Source: Tetmemena sp. SeJ-2015 (lineage: Eukaryota; Ciliophora; Spirotrichea; Sporadotrichida; Oxytrichidae). Taken from it: a stretch of DNA of 64,000 nucleotides. The notes under the pieces are model-generated. The model was given only the letters and a program-made list of their open reading frames with translations, was not told where the DNA came from and made no database searches. Location of the stretch: NCBI GenBank assembly GCA_027382625.1, contig JAJKFJ010023570.1, forward strand, positions 94,784 to 158,783. The letters are read 5' to 3'. Numbering within the stretch: position 1 is the stretch's first letter; each line of letters begins with the position of its first letter. Shown in pieces: positions 12,636 through 25,183 of this stretch. A program made the position numbers and the translations under genes.

Positions 12636-15576
12636 ATGAGATCTAATTTTAACTCTAATGAGCCAAAATAAGAGTAAAAGCTTCCCCCACTCCTCAAAAG
12701 AGATAGTTCCTCCTACTACAACAACAAAAATAGCGAGCAATAATAGTCAGAGCTTGCATAAATAAAGAATAAGTACAAGGAGTTAAGAGGTAGGCCAAGT
12801 GTGCGTGTATTTTAAGATTTTTATTCATCATTTTGATTTCTCAAGAATTTTATAGAAAGTGTTGGGGATCTAAATTTGAGAAAGCAAGCATCGGCACTCA
12901 ATCTTCGAGCTTCATAAACTTAATTAGACTCTTCAAGAGCTACTTAAAATATGAATGGAGGTCAATACAAGAGCGATTAAGTGCATCGCCTCCCAATTAA
13001 TAGATCTAAAGATAATTCAAGCCATCTAGAAGAAGAGAAAGGCGCTTCTTATTATGAATAAACTCCCCAGAGGCGTTTTGATATAAAGCCTCCACTCAAT
13101 CCAGCTTGGAACAAAAGTTCAGCTCTTATTAAAACTGTCAAAACAAGTTAGATTTTTAGCAAAAATACTGAAACTTCTGTGAAGAATATAAATGTAGGCT
13201 ACAAAAAAGACAACATCACTTTTGAAAGTAGCCCTTTTTATAAGCAAACTATCATTCTCAAAAAGGAAAGATCTTAGAGCAGTCTCCTTCCAAATTTTTA
13301 AAATAAAGATAGGGCAGTTATATCTAATGACAAGAATAAAATCAATAGCAGGTATAGAAACATATCCACAGAAAGCATCAAAGAAGATCAAATTTTATTA
13401 CATGATTAGTATTAATGTATGTATTTAATCGATCAAAAATAATTAAGGACAATCAAAGATAGCGATTTCTCGATAAATACAATTCACTGTAGAGGAGATC
13501 TTAGCTTAATAAAGTACGTTATAGAAAAGAATGGATGGAGGGAAGTGAGGTAGCCAGGCAAAGGGGGATATTTTCTGGTATGGTAACAGGCTAACTGAAA
13601 CGGATAAAGCTTTAGTTAGAAATAGAGATGCCTGGTAAACTATAATTTTTTTAACTCTGAGAAATCAATTCATTTGCTATTGAGTTTATAATAGATATGT
13701 GGGAGGCAGCTATTTAATGTATATTTAAATTATTTTTTGCTTTTTCTATCTGTCTTTCAAGAGAACTTTCTTGAATTATGAAATTTATATTTCTGTTAGC
13801 TAGTTTAACAGGCATAGAGAATATTTCCAAAAGACTTCGGTTCTTTTATGCCTAAGACTTACTTCTTTCCTGAAGATCTGCCAAAATTTAAAGAACAACT
13901 CTTTCTAAATCAACAATCATCATCTTCAACAACCAAATCTAAGAAACGTGCAAAAGATGAACTGATAACTTACATCGCTAAGCCTAGCAAGGGCTACGGA
14001 GGATAGGGGATTGTGCTTATTCAAGAAGAACCTGATATCCCCACACAAAAAGAAAGTCTCAAAGATATGGTTTGTTAAGAGTACATTGCAAATCCTTTAC
14101 TCATTGACGGGAATCCAATTAAATCTATGTTACAATAATCTTTATTTTTTGGAAGAAGTTTGATATGAGGTTGTATGTGCTCCTGAAAGATTTGGAGCCA
14201 AATATCTCAATATACCTTTGCTCTGAGGGGATGGCTCGCTTTTGCACAGAGGACTATGAGCCACCAAAAAGTAGCAACTTAAAAGATCTTTATGGGCACT
14301 TGACTAATTTCACTCTCAATTAGAATAATGAGAAGTATGTAAATAAAGAGGAATTCATGGAAGATGATTCTGGCACTAAGAGACTTGTCACAAACGTTTT
14401 TAAAGTAATGGAAAAGTCTCCAATCAACTGTGATTCTAAGATTATACTATTCTTCTGTTTAAAGTGATACGGAAGAGCTTTGGGAGAAAATAAAACAGGT
14501 TGTGGTGAAGTCGTTTCTAATAACGCTGCCATACCTTAAAAATAACTTTAAGATAGAGTTCACTTAGACACCCACTGGCCAGCCTAATATGATGCCTTTT
14601 ACGGATATTAACAAGCAAGTATTTCACTTATATGGCATAGACATATTGATTGATGAGGACTTCAATCCATGGGTTCTGGAGATCAATAGCAATCCAATTT
14701 ATAAACACTATGTATTTAATTTATTATAAAAAGAGCAAAATATTAAATTTAAATAATCCAAGCTTCAACATTAACATACAAAAGTTTGACAAGATTGAAG
14801 ATATAGTAAATTAGAAACATTAAATATAATTGAATCTTATCAAAACAAAACAAAAATAAAAAGTAATCTCTTATATCATAATATTCTATTTTTAAATTGA
14901 ATCTATAAAATAGAATATTTTAAGTTTAGAAGAAAAGACTGGATACCGGGTAAGAAGCGAGGTGAGTGAAATTGATAAGTATATAAAGGAAATGGTAATT
15001 TCAGATGCCTTCAAAATAATTTTGAATGAAATTAAAAGCAACTTTAACTAGTATGAGGAGCAAGAGAGTAGCTTTGAGCTTTTGTACCCCTCTAAGCAAT
15101 TTAAGAAGTTTAGATTCATAATTTGATTTTATGTTCTTGTTTAAACTTTATTTAGCGTATTTAATGAAATAGGAAACATATTTGAGTCCTTGACTGGGGC
15201 TAGAGACTATAGTGGACTCACAATTTCTCAATTTATGAAAATCATCCAAGCAGATCCTGATTTCTTTTACACTGTGCACTCTAGATCTTAAGAAAATTCA
15301 CAGCAGCTTTTGAAGCATGACTATGAGCTCATATTTCAACAACTATTAAAGGATAAAAATATAGCACCAGGTAGTAATCTTAATCATCAGAAAACTATTA
15401 ACCTTCAGAAGTTTTAATTAAAAATTCTTTTAGCTTATTTTAAGTAAATAAAGTTTTAACTAGGACTTTATATGATACTGGACAGGATCTATCCCAAAGA
15501 AGCAAATAAATAAAAATGGACTGTCAAAGAATTCAGTAAACTCACATCTATGCTCAAATTTTAATTAAATGATTGA
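12636..15576 (+). CDS. tubulin-tyrosine-ligase-like protein (TTLL family)
   Basis: Probable ATP-dependent tubulin glutamylase or glycylase acting on ciliary or cytoplasmic microtubules. A disordered Ser/Asn-rich N-terminus of about 250 residues precedes the TTL domain. Motifs in order: a DIFWYGNRLTETDKALV segment, the KPSKGYGGQGI nucleotide-binding loop, KKFDMRLYVLL, the GHLTNFTLN motif, and the catalytic-end motif DEDFNPWVLEINSNPSF. A helical C-terminal extension follows and ends at the TGA at 15574-15576. IESs at 14110-14150, 14430-14463 and 14691-14754 each interrupt a conserved motif that is restored on excision. Between about 13630 and 13800 the frame is broken by an intron or a longer IES. 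A one-base frame change occurs at the G run 13563-13567. The family is sure; the subfamily is not. Confidence 0.85.
14110..14150 (+). other. IES (41 bp, pointer GGAA)
   Basis: GGAA at 14110-14113 and 14151-14154. Excision restores LLIDGKKFDMRLYVLL, a hallmark stretch of TTL enzymes, which is strong support. Confidence 0.85.
14430..14463 (+). other. IES (34 bp, pointer GTGAT)
   Basis: GTGAT at 14430-14434 and 14464-14468. Excision joins ...SPINCD to TEELWEKIKQVV in one frame; unexcised, the frame runs into TGA. Confidence 0.8.
14691..14754 (+). other. IES (64 bp, pointer AATCCA)
   Basis: AATCCA at 14691-14696 and 14755-14760. Excision restores the TTL motif LEINSNPSFNI at the ATP/Mg site. 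Confidence 0.85.
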
Positions 15577-15764
15577 TTTGCTCAGTAAAGCTTTTATAGA
15601 TAGCTGATAGAGATTATTTATGTTAAATCTATCAAAGAAGAGTATTATATTTTTAATTCGTTATAAGGTTAAGTTTAGTGAGTTAGTTAATCTAAACTTT
15701 TAATACTATCAGCACATATAAATAGTAAAAGCTTTAAAACGATTCTTTCATTTCAGTGATACCC

Positions 15765-18455
15765 TCATCTCTTTCTAAAGCCTATTGATGTAGATCTTTA
15801 AGCAGCTGCTCCTTTGCTCGGTGCTGCTTTACCCCCTTGCTTCATCTAGTTCGCTTTATGTTTCTACTCACAGCTGGGGATGTGGCGCTTAGCTGCCTCA
15901 TCGTTGAATTTTCTTCCGCACCACTAGCATTCTGTCCTGTCATCATATTATTCAACTGGAGGCTAATTGCTTCCACCTCCGAAATTGCTGCTGCCTGAAT
16001 TAGCGTCTGGTCCTTTAACTGCTCTCATAGCTTATCTGAACATTTCCGATTATGCCTTCCATTTAGCGGCCTTGCTACCTTGCTTAATAGGCTTCTCATC
16101 TTAGGCTACGGCTTTCTTCTAAGGTTAATTTTTCTTGGGAGGTGGTTTGTATGAATACTCGTCTTTAGCACTCTCATCCATTAAGATATTATAAGAGATA
16201 TTTCATTTGAATATATCTTCTAACTGTCTTTGAGCCTTAGTGTCAAAGACTTTTCTCTTTTAGACGAACACCTTCTTGCAGACTTTGGCATGCTTTGATA
16301 TCGCTTGCTCATTGAACTTCCTTCCACAAGTAGGACATTCAACTCTTGATCCTGAATCAGCATACTAGTCCCCTCCATACTGATCGTCATCATCCTCTGG
16401 GTACTCAGATGGCATCGAACTCTTTTACGCTCCCGCAATTGCTGGTCTATCATCCGGGTCTCCACTATTTCAAATACCATACAATAAATTGTATTATCGT
16501 TGAAGCCTGGGTTGAAATTGCTCTAAGCTGCAGTTGTTCCTCCTCTTCCATTAACTTTAGTAAAATAATCAACTTACTAAGACATCACTTGATAATCAGC
16601 AATAACAAAAAGAACAAATTTAATGATTGGAGCCTAAGTTTCTTTTAGGGGCAACACCTTGATGAGAGCCAGGGTCATACTCACTAACTTTGGGGTTGAT
16701 GGTTTTCTTTTAATTGATCAAGTTATTTTAACTGTACTCATTAATATTCTTGTTAGAGCCAAATCTATTATTCTGTTGATTCCCTAAGCTCTTTTGGCCA
16801 GGATTATTAATCTATAGATATAAATATATAGCATTTGTGTAATTAGGCAAGTTAATTCCTCGTGAGTTGATGTTGTTGAATTGGTTGTCTAGATTTTCGT
16901 AAGAATCGCTCCTTTGCATGTTTCCTTCTCCCTGCCAATCAAAAATCAAACTTAGAATAAGAGATAATAGAAATAATATCACTATCTTCATTGGGGTTGA
17001 AGGCTTTACGGAAGTTATTGTTTTGATAGCTAGTTTGAGGATTTTTAGTGATTGAATTGCTGCTTATAGGGCGATCAGTTTTGTTTGGTCGGGGAACGTG
17101 GCCAAATTAAGTGTTCATTCTACCTCCTCTTCCCCCTTCATTCACTCAAATTTCTAGTTTAGATAAAAATGCCGAATTATTTCTTAATAAGATTGGCTAC
17201 TCCTCCTTCACTTGAGTATTTGCAATAAATAAATTCATTGAGTTGTCATAGCCTTGTGGATTTGAATAACTTTGCGCGCGATCTCGTGGAGCTTCATTTC
17301 CCTTCTGCGTCATTTTCTTTTTGAGCAGTACCAAGTTGTTTCTCGCAGCTGTAACCTCTTCCCTAGAGTATGAAGGCGGTCTTTGGCTCTTAAAGTCTCT
17401 ATTTAAATTAAAGACAAGTTAAAGAATAAGCGGTTAAATATTTTAGTTTGAGTAAGAGGGTTGATCTCTGGCATCATTGCCTCCATTAAAGTTACTACCA
17501 TTTCTATTGAATCCCGAAGTTGAAGTGTAGGATGCCTGAATCGTGTTATGGCTCGCTTCATAGCCAGGCTATTGTTTGAAATTGTTGTATTGATTGCCAT
17601 CATTAAAATTCAATAAGTAAAAGTTTTTAAAATTTACCAAACCCTCCATTCATAGTTTGAGGGCCATAATTGTTATTCTGTTTTTGATTTGGGTTGCTAT
17701 AACTGTTTAAATTAGGAAATTGAAATATGAAATGAGTGTCGTAAGAAATCGATTATGCAACTGAAGATGCGTTTCTGTGTCTAGCTGCTGCCGCATTTTA
17801 AGAATACCCTCCTCCAGAATTAATCATTAATCATTCTAGTTTAAATATTAAAGTTTATAATCAGAATATCCACTTCCAGTTATGGGTAGGTCATCATTCA
17901 TGCTCCCTTCATTGTAGGATTCAGCCTTGACTAGCTCATTCCTCCATAGCCAGTAAATTAATACTTATTTAGTTTTATCATCTATAGACAGTGCTTCAAA
18001 ATTATAGCAATATACTGAAAGCATAATGTGCTATTGTTATTGGAGTAAGAACTAGCACCTGGGATGCCTCTTCCCCCGCCATATTAAGAGTTGCCCATGC
18101 CCATATGAGAGTCTTGACTGTACTTTTAATAGCCCACTCCTCCAAAACCTCCTCCACCAACTGAGGTGGAAGTACTGAAATTTTCTCTTGGACCGCCTCC
18201 ATTTGAGCCACCTCCACTCATGTGCGAGAAGCCACTAGTAGATGTCGCGTCGGGCCTCTGCTGTGTTCCAGGAGTCTTTAGCATAAAATCTCCAGCTGTT
18301 TTCAAGAGAGAGTTGCCTTGCTTTCTCTCCTCTCTCAGTTTCTTTGAGTTTTCCATTTATTCTTTCCTTTCAGAAAATTTATCATATTAAATGATTCCTC
18401 TTTTGCGCCCAGTCATTGGCTCCTTAACTGCCTTTTAGGCCCATCCTGCACTCAT
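15765..18455 (-). CDS. C2HC zinc-finger protein, ZC2HC1/FAM164-like
   Basis: Two zinc-finger motifs of the zf-C2HC type are visible: CPTCGRKFNEQAISKHAKVC and CQWCGRKFNDEAAKRHIPSC, each CxxC followed by HxxxC. Between and around them the protein is Lys/Gln/Gly rich, and the N-terminal half has Gly/Ser/Asn-rich low complexity. The ATG at 18453-18455 is chosen because the frame continues through TAA codons (Gln) into MENSKKLREERKQGN, whose Met at 18356 is an alternative start. The stop TGA is complementary to 15765-15767. An IES at 16186-16212 (pointer ATAT) separates the two finger blocks, and another is likely near 16420-16490 (pointer GAT). Relatives in other eukaryotes are poorly characterised, so a precise role is not inferred. 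Confidence 0.8.
16186..16212 (-). other. IES (27 bp, pointer ATAT)
   Basis: ATAT at 16186-16189 and 16213-16216. Removal joins RQLEDI to LMDESAKDEY in frame; otherwise the minus-strand frame hits TGA. Confidence 0.65.
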
Positions 18456-18804
18456 TGTTTGTTGTGTCTTGAATTACAAATTGTATATTAATTTTACAAT
18501 ATGAAGAAAGGGCTACTAAATCTATCGATCAAGATTATCATAGTGTATCATTGGGTAGCAAAAATTTATAAATTTCATTTAATTACTATTTCATTATTGG
18601 AGGTTTATAATCATCAAAGACTTCTCAAGTAAATTAATTTTACCAATAAAATTCACCATAGTCATTTAAATCTGGGTATATTTTGTTAATTTCAACTTAT
18701 CTTTGACTAAAGAATTTAGTTAACTTTGCTTTAGTGAGAGTCAAATTTCTTTATCCCTAATTTGCATATGGCTTTTTTGGTATTTAGTAAATTAGTTAAG
18801 TTTA
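18456..18804. other. divergent intergenic region
   Basis: About 350 bp of AT-rich sequence between the divergently transcribed zinc-finger gene and eIF2B-delta gene. It presumably holds both 5' leaders and the promoters. No motif was recognised. Confidence 0.5.
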
Positions 18805-20880
18805 ATGGAAGGAAAAGATATCAAGCAGCAGACTCAATTAGAGCAGCAAACCTAAAATGTAAAGTAGCCTGCACAATAATCTATTTATCACACACTTTTA
18901 TGATAATGAACACTTTCTCATCAATTCAACATTTAGACAGAGGAAGTGAAATAAGGCAGCACGAAGCAGCAGCAATAAAAGAAGGCGCCTAAAGAGTAAC
19001 TCTTATAATTATTTTATTAAGAGAAGCCTCAGAAGGATGTAGAGAATCTCGTAGTTTCTGGGCAGCAATTAACCGCAGAAGAGAGTAAGCATGCATACAT
19101 TCTATATATTCTTAGTCATTTGAAGAGTTAGATAATATATGTCCATCTGGAAATATTAAATCTATTTTGCATAGAGTAAGCTTTAAGAAAAGCAAAGAAG
19201 GACGAAGCTAAAATTGCCAAGCAGAAATTGCAATAGCAAAAACAAGGAGCAGTAGAAGGGGCCGAAGAACAGAAGTAGCCTACCTCTAAAAAGAACAACT
19301 AAAAGTCAAATGAGCCCAGTAAAGATCAATCAAAGAGCAAGCCAGCAGATTAAGCTCCAATAAAAGTGGATGCATTTGCAGCTATGAAAAATAACATTGG
19401 AGCATAGCCTGTTCAAGAGACATCAAATCCCTAGATTCAAAGTCAAGTTACTGGTTCAAGCAATAATACTCTGTAAACTCCTTCCAACAATTTGAACAAT
19501 AGACAAAGAACAGGATCCTTTTTCTCTCACTACTCTAATGACCCCAATCTTTTGTTAAAACATTTTATTTAATCTTCGTCATCCCTAAAATCCAGTTTAA
19601 TAAGAGCTTAACTAAGCAGGATCTATTAAAGATATTGCACTGTTTAGTAGGTTAGCAAATGTGAAAGAGCAGACAGACTATTTGCAAAGACATGAACATC
19701 TCCATCCAAAGATCAGAGAAGTAGGTGCAAGAATGTTAAATGAACACTACGGGAGCTCAAACTTGCGATGCGTAGCTATGATTCATGCTTTGAAACATTT
19801 TATCAACGAGTTCTAAGTCCCTTAGAACAAATCTCTCAACAGAGAATTAGAAAGAGAGCTAGATTAGATCATTACCTTTTGGGTGGGATGCAAGCCCTTC
19901 ACTGCAGGTTTAGAGTATGCAACTGACTATATCAAGTTTTCATATTTTCGCTTTGAAAATAATTAAGTTATCAGTTGCTCAACTTAATACAAAGCTGACT
20001 GCAGAGCAGTAAAAGCGAATCATCACAGATAAGTTAGACAACTTTATTGTTGATAAGATCATTACAGCAGACGAATAAATTGTTCTGAAAGCAATGAACC
20101 TCTTTCCAAGCAATCAGCATGACGAAGAAGAAACTATTTTGACTTTGGGAGGAGTTCATCTATTACAGCTAATTTTCTCTGAAGCAAAGGACCAAGGAAA
20201 GCGTTTTAATGTGATTGTCGCTGACTCTGGGCCAGATTTTGAAGGCAGAGAAATGGTGAAAAGACTAAGCAACTATGGCATCAAATGCACTTATACCTTG
20301 ATTTGTCTTGTTTTTAGATTAGTGGTCTGTCCTTCCTTATTCAGAAGGTGAGTAAAGTTTTCATCGGAGCTTCTTCAGTACTTTCAAATGGAGCAGTAGT
20401 AGCAAAAATGGGAACCGCTTTGTTGACTAGTATCGCTTCTAAACAAAAGTTTTTCAATCATTGAAGATATATATAATGTTTGTTAAACACTCTAAGCCAG
20501 TGGTGGTGTTTTCAGAAACATATAAGTTCAGTGACAGAGTTAATCTTGATGCTATAAACAACAATGAAATCGGAGACCCATCTAAGATAGCTTCTCACAG
20601 AGGAGTAAATGCACTATTTATATTGTCGTTTTTAATAATTAGAGTTTCTAAATCAATTGAAACCACTCAAGCTAGCTCCAGTAATCTCCTTGGAGAATGG
20701 AAGAAGAACACTAAACTTGTGCTTCTAAACTTAAAATATGATCTCACTCCATGCAAGCACATCAACATGATAATTTGCGAGTATGGTCGTGTTCCTGCGA
20801 TTTCAGTTCCAGTTGTTATTAGAGAATCCCACAGAGAAATGGAACAAAACTCCGTGTCAGATACTCTTATAGAGGTATGA
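18805..20880 (+). CDS. EIF2B4: translation initiation factor eIF2B, delta subunit
   Basis: Regulatory-subcomplex subunit of eIF2B, the guanine-nucleotide exchange factor for eIF2 in the cytosol. A Lys/Gln/Ala-rich N-terminal extension (MEGKDIKQQTQLEQQ) is followed by the conserved helical and Rossmann-like domain: HPKIREVGARMLNEHYGSS, ITFWVGCKPFTAGLEY, RFNVIVADSGPDFEGREM, SKVFIGASSVLSNGAVVAK, PVVVFSETYKFSDRV and NLKYDLTPCKHINMIICE. IESs at 20300-20316, 20447-20493 and 20599-20640 interrupt the conserved half, and their removal restores the family consensus. One or more further IESs lie in the N-terminal half (about 18880-18970 and 19560-19640). Stop TGA at 20878-20880. The assignment is firm. 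Confidence 0.93.
20300..20316 (+). other. IES (17 bp, pointer GATT)
   Basis: GATT at 20300-20303 and 20317-20320. Excision restores CTYTLISGLSFLIQKVSK of eIF2B delta. Confidence 0.85.
20447..20493 (+). other. IES (47 bp, pointer AAG)
   Basis: AAG at 20447-20449 and 20494-20496. Excision joins IASKQK to PVVVFSETYKF, a conserved eIF2B stretch. Confidence 0.85.
20599..20640 (+). other. in-frame IES (42 bp, pointer AGAG)
   Basis: AGAG at 20599-20602 and 20641-20644. The length is a multiple of three and the insert has no TGA, so the call rests on hydrophobic, family-atypical codons and on the pointer repeat rather than on frame restoration. Confidence 0.55.
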
Positions 20881-21011
20881 GAGACAGTTTAGATAATTAA
20901 GAGTATTAATTACAAATATATTGCAAATAGTTTTAATGTTGAATATGAATATTCTTCCTAATCTTTTGAAAGAAAAATGTAAATAGTAAAGATTAAACTC
21001 TATTTCAATCA

Positions 21012-24000
21012 TCACACTATGTTGATACCATAATTTAAAGCTCCGCTAATAACCTGAGTTATTTTATTTTCTCTCAGGTTTTGTCTTGCCTAACTTACAA
21101 ACTAACTTAATTATTCCTAAAATAGTGTGACATAAATCCAAAGTGCTTACCCTCATAAGCTATCTTATGAATTGCTCTTGCTTCTGATCGATTAAGCTTT
21201 GTTCTCTGATTCTGTCTCTCCTTGCTTCTCTTTCTTTTCTTTTGCTAGATCTGTTGCCACCCTCGCTCTCTCTGCTCTTTGCATCTTCCTTCAATCTTAA
21301 GGTGAGACCTTGGACAAATCCCTTCATTTGGCCTTCTCCATGCTCCGTAACTAGGAATTAGGATTGCACGAGCCCTAATAGCTCGGGCAAGACTGGATGA
21401 GATTTGACATAGGTTAGGTTTTCCTCGTATTACAAGACTTAATCTCTAAGAATGAGTCTAAACGAGTCTCTCGTGGGTGATAAATAAGAGCTCAGCATAA
21501 AGAAGCAAAGCGATTCGATACAGAGGCAGTTTAAAAACTCAACATTTATTTTTTAAAACTTATCAGTCCCTAAACCTTTGCTTAGAGGCAACTGTTTCGA
21601 ATGAAAGGTGGAAACCAGTTTAAGAAGCTATTCCAATGAGATAATCCTTGAGACTTCTTGTGTGAAGTGGCTGTTTGAATTAACTCCATAACGCTTTGTT
21701 TGCCTTACAAATAACATAATATGTAAGAGGTTTTTACTAGCTGCCCTCTTAAGAATATCCCTATGGGAATTACTACTCATTGAACTTGCAAGAAAAGAAT
21801 CTGTGCAGTAAGTTATGATTGTTATCATTAGCTGATCTCTGATGTCAAAGAGTTAGAGCTACTTCATGCACTTGCGCACATCCATAGTATTCTTAAATGC
21901 GAAAGAGTTTATCAGTTGCATGAACTTTATGTTCACATACACGTTTTCCTCAACCAAATTATCTAGCTCCTCAATAAGAAATAACTTTATGAATTCTATA
22001 TGTATGAAGGTTATAAGTTTCTTGATATTTTGAAGAGTGTGAATTTCTTTGGACTGTATTTTTGGATTAACCTCAAAGTGCCTCAGGATTCTCGTAATTA
22101 TTAAAAGTTACTTGAAGAGGTCTTAGCCAACTTGACACTCCATATACTTTAAAGTTTGAGATTTATCACTCTAATAAAAACTTTAACTCAATATTAAGAC
22201 TTACAGGTTGTTGGATATCGTAGATCACAATGAATGTGAGGATTTCTAAAGTGAGCTCGATACTTCTCTTCGATATTACCTTTTATTCAGTGATGTGAAT
22301 ATAACCACCGTCTGAACCGTCTGTATTGGTTTAGGTCTCACTGAACAATAAGATCATTTTATTGAATATTTCTAAGAATTTAAATAAGGTTTGATTAACT
22401 TGCTCAATTCTGTATTCTTTTTGCTGTAAGAATGAGAAAAGCCATTCCAAAATGGATTAGTAATGCTAGCTTTGCAAGTTAGCAATATTTGATCTGCCGT
22501 TCGTATCCATTATGTGAGTAGTTTCTTTTATCAAAGTCCTGAGTTCTTTTAGCATATTTGCAGAAGTCTATTCGCTTTCAAGGAGAGCGATTGCATTTAA
22601 AGCTGACTCAAGCATCTCAAAGTGTAGAATCTGCTGCTTCTTTGGCTTGTGAAGATTTTTATTCAAATGATCTACTATGAAAAGTTAAAAATGACTTAAC
22701 AAAATACGTTTTAAAATATGAGATGAGCTATTTCAGAGTCATTCATAAGAGTATGAACGATTGAGCTGGTAGAAGGATATAATGAGTTTGCACTGTCGAA
22801 AGAGTCAGTGCTAGCTTCGATGATAGTTTTGATCAGATTTCTAGAAGATTGGCAGTTGTGATTCAAACACTCATCCATAAATTTGAAGCCCTGCCTACTT
22901 TTGAACTCTACTCTGAATTAATGTAATAAGAATAAAAGCTTTTCTTAGAATTTTGATGATTTGCACAATAGAAGTGACATGAACTTCACAGCGTATTCTT
23001 TAACATCAGGATTTTCCACTCTCATTAAGCGTCATTAAAGAGTTGAATATATCAAGCTTTAGAATTTTCTCAACCAGTGAAGATGATGACTCGTCAACTT
23101 CAATTTTATTCTAATTTAGTCATATTAACTACAATATGGATCGCAATTATACTCAAACAATCCATTTTTACAACTTAAAAATAGTTCAAATGTATTTATC
23201 CATTGAGAGCTAGCTCATTCTCTAATTTTTATAGCTCTACTAAGTAAAGAAATCTAGCAAGATCTTAAGATCCTGAACACACTCTTCCTCCGTAAATACC
23301 TCATTTTTTATGGCTGCGACATATATCTCGTAAATTTGCATTACTTGCTCATAAATAAACATGAACTTTGTATCACTGCTTATCAACTAGAACAGTCTGA
23401 CAATTGTCGATATTCCCATAGAAAGAATCAAAAGCAAAATAATTTTTCCATAGTTTCTCTAAACACTTTGAGATTATTGTAAACAGAGGGTTAGAATTTG
23501 AGACCCAAAGTTTCATTAGACCCAATTGCCAAGCTATCCTCACTGCTTTACACAAACTGAAGCTGTATTAAACTTGAACCTGTTGCTTAAGAATTTTAAG
23601 GAAGGTAGTTTGTGCTATTGTTAGCCATGGAATTCACATTTTCTTTGTTGGTAGTGATTTGAGTTTGCTATTATTAGGACTATGAATTTGAAGACTTAAC
23701 TCCATTTGCTCGAGTTTATAAAAATTAATATAAAATGGGGGATGATCATAAATGAGAAATTTAAATGAGCCTAATTTTACATAGAAGGCTAATGAGTTAG
23801 GAGCTAGTGAAGAGTGCTTAGAATTAGAGTCATGTGCTAATCCTTGAGTTGAGGAAGGATTCTCATTATAACTTTGAAAAATTCCATTTTGGTACTGTCA
23901 AAGCGAGGTATGAGTCGTAGCATATTTCCTTGTAAATGAGAAGGCTGCTTCTACAGAAGCAAATATATTTAGCATTCGCACTTTTATATAATTATAAATG

Positions 24001-24930
24001 TACGTTGTGCTAGTTGCATGCTATATCAACCAAGGTAAGAATGGCAAAGTGATCTGCATTCAGTTTATTAGATTGAGAATGGAGAATAAGTTGTTTGAGC
24101 GCTTCGAATCCATCTATCCTTGTAAAGAGCTGAACTATTTACGGGTTTGATCTGATGAGAAGAGAAGCAAGGAAAGTCAGAGACAAGCACACCTGCTTTT
24201 CATCTTAGCTAGCTGCAATCAACTCCAACCCTGCTATCAACGAATCCTCGTTGCATAAGTACTGCAAGTCAATTCTTACAAACCTATGATACTCAATTTA
24301 TGTAGCTTGTATGGAACAATATATTTTTGGTTTTTTAATGAAATTCTGCAAATAAAATGACAACTGCTACAGCAAAGTACAAAAAGTAAATTAAAATTTT
24401 AGCTCAGCTTCATAAAAACGCTTCTGCCAAATTATTATATTTTTTTTTCTTATGCTCTTTTTCGAATTTTAAATCCCTCTCAATAAAACAGAATGGCCTT
24501 TAATCTCATAACCGAAATTCTCTTTTAGCAAGTTCAGTCCTCGCAAGCTAGGTACAGAGCTCTTGTAACTAAGTAAAATCGCACAGTCAACTTCCTTCCC
24601 AGCCCATTCATTCTCATCAAGCGAAGACTTAAAATTCAAGTGAGCAGTACATATAAAATCTAAAAAGTTTCAAGTATTCTCCACACCAGGCTCATCAAAC
24701 TTCCACTTCAACTGCTTACTTTTCTTAGCCTCCCTAGCATCAAACCACAAAAGGGAGGAACTCTAAGGAACAGACGTCTTCTCATTCTCAAATAAGAGAG
24801 TTAAAATAATCTTTGCTAAATATGGAGCCCTCTGAATTCTATCACTCTTAAGCTTAAATTGAGGATGAGAACAAGAGAATTTTCAACAATCATTTGATGA
24901 AAGAGAGGCAGCCTAAATATAGTCTAAATT
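21012..24930 (-). CDS. large helical-repeat-like protein, function unknown
   Basis: A long minus-strand gene I cannot name. The protein is Leu-rich with many amphipathic helices (for example QLFTRIDGFEALKQLILHSQ and LTFLASLLIRSNPQIVQLF), like ARM/HEAT-repeat proteins, and includes a low-complexity Ser/Asn stretch in its N-terminal third. The C-terminus is charged and helical (SSKRKEREARRDRIREQS) and ends ...ALNYGINIV at a TGA complementary to 21012-21014, after a 34-nt GT-AG intron (21117-21150). Several frame breaks point to more IESs. The 5' end is unclear: minus-strand coding can be followed to about 24930 but no convincing ATG was identified. It converges on the eIF2B gene with about 130 bp between the stops. 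Confidence 0.6.
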
Positions 24931-25183
24931 TTATAGAAAATCAAATATCTTACAAATTCAGTAAGATAAGAATTTAAATCGTTATTTTGCAGTGAAAAGG
25001 TTTATTTAAATGTATAGAATATAATTATTCTCAATTTACTTTAAATTTGGCTATAACTATAAAACCAAATAATTTAAAGGGAAATATAAAATATAGAAAC
25101 AAAGCAATGAAGTAATTCAGCCATAAACTAAAAAAATTGATGTATTTAATTAACCTAATATTTGATATGCAAATAGTTTAAAG

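Noticed and set aside
16346..16648. Forward open frame of about 100 codons
   Set aside because: Shadow of the minus-strand zinc-finger gene, whose CxxC/HxxxC motifs lie on the other strand.
24494..24775. Forward open frame beginning MAFNLITEILFQQVQSSQ
   Set aside because: The opposite strand has better-looking coding across the same bases (WFDAREAKKSKQ, NEWAGKEVDCAILLSYKSS), continuous with the helical-repeat gene.
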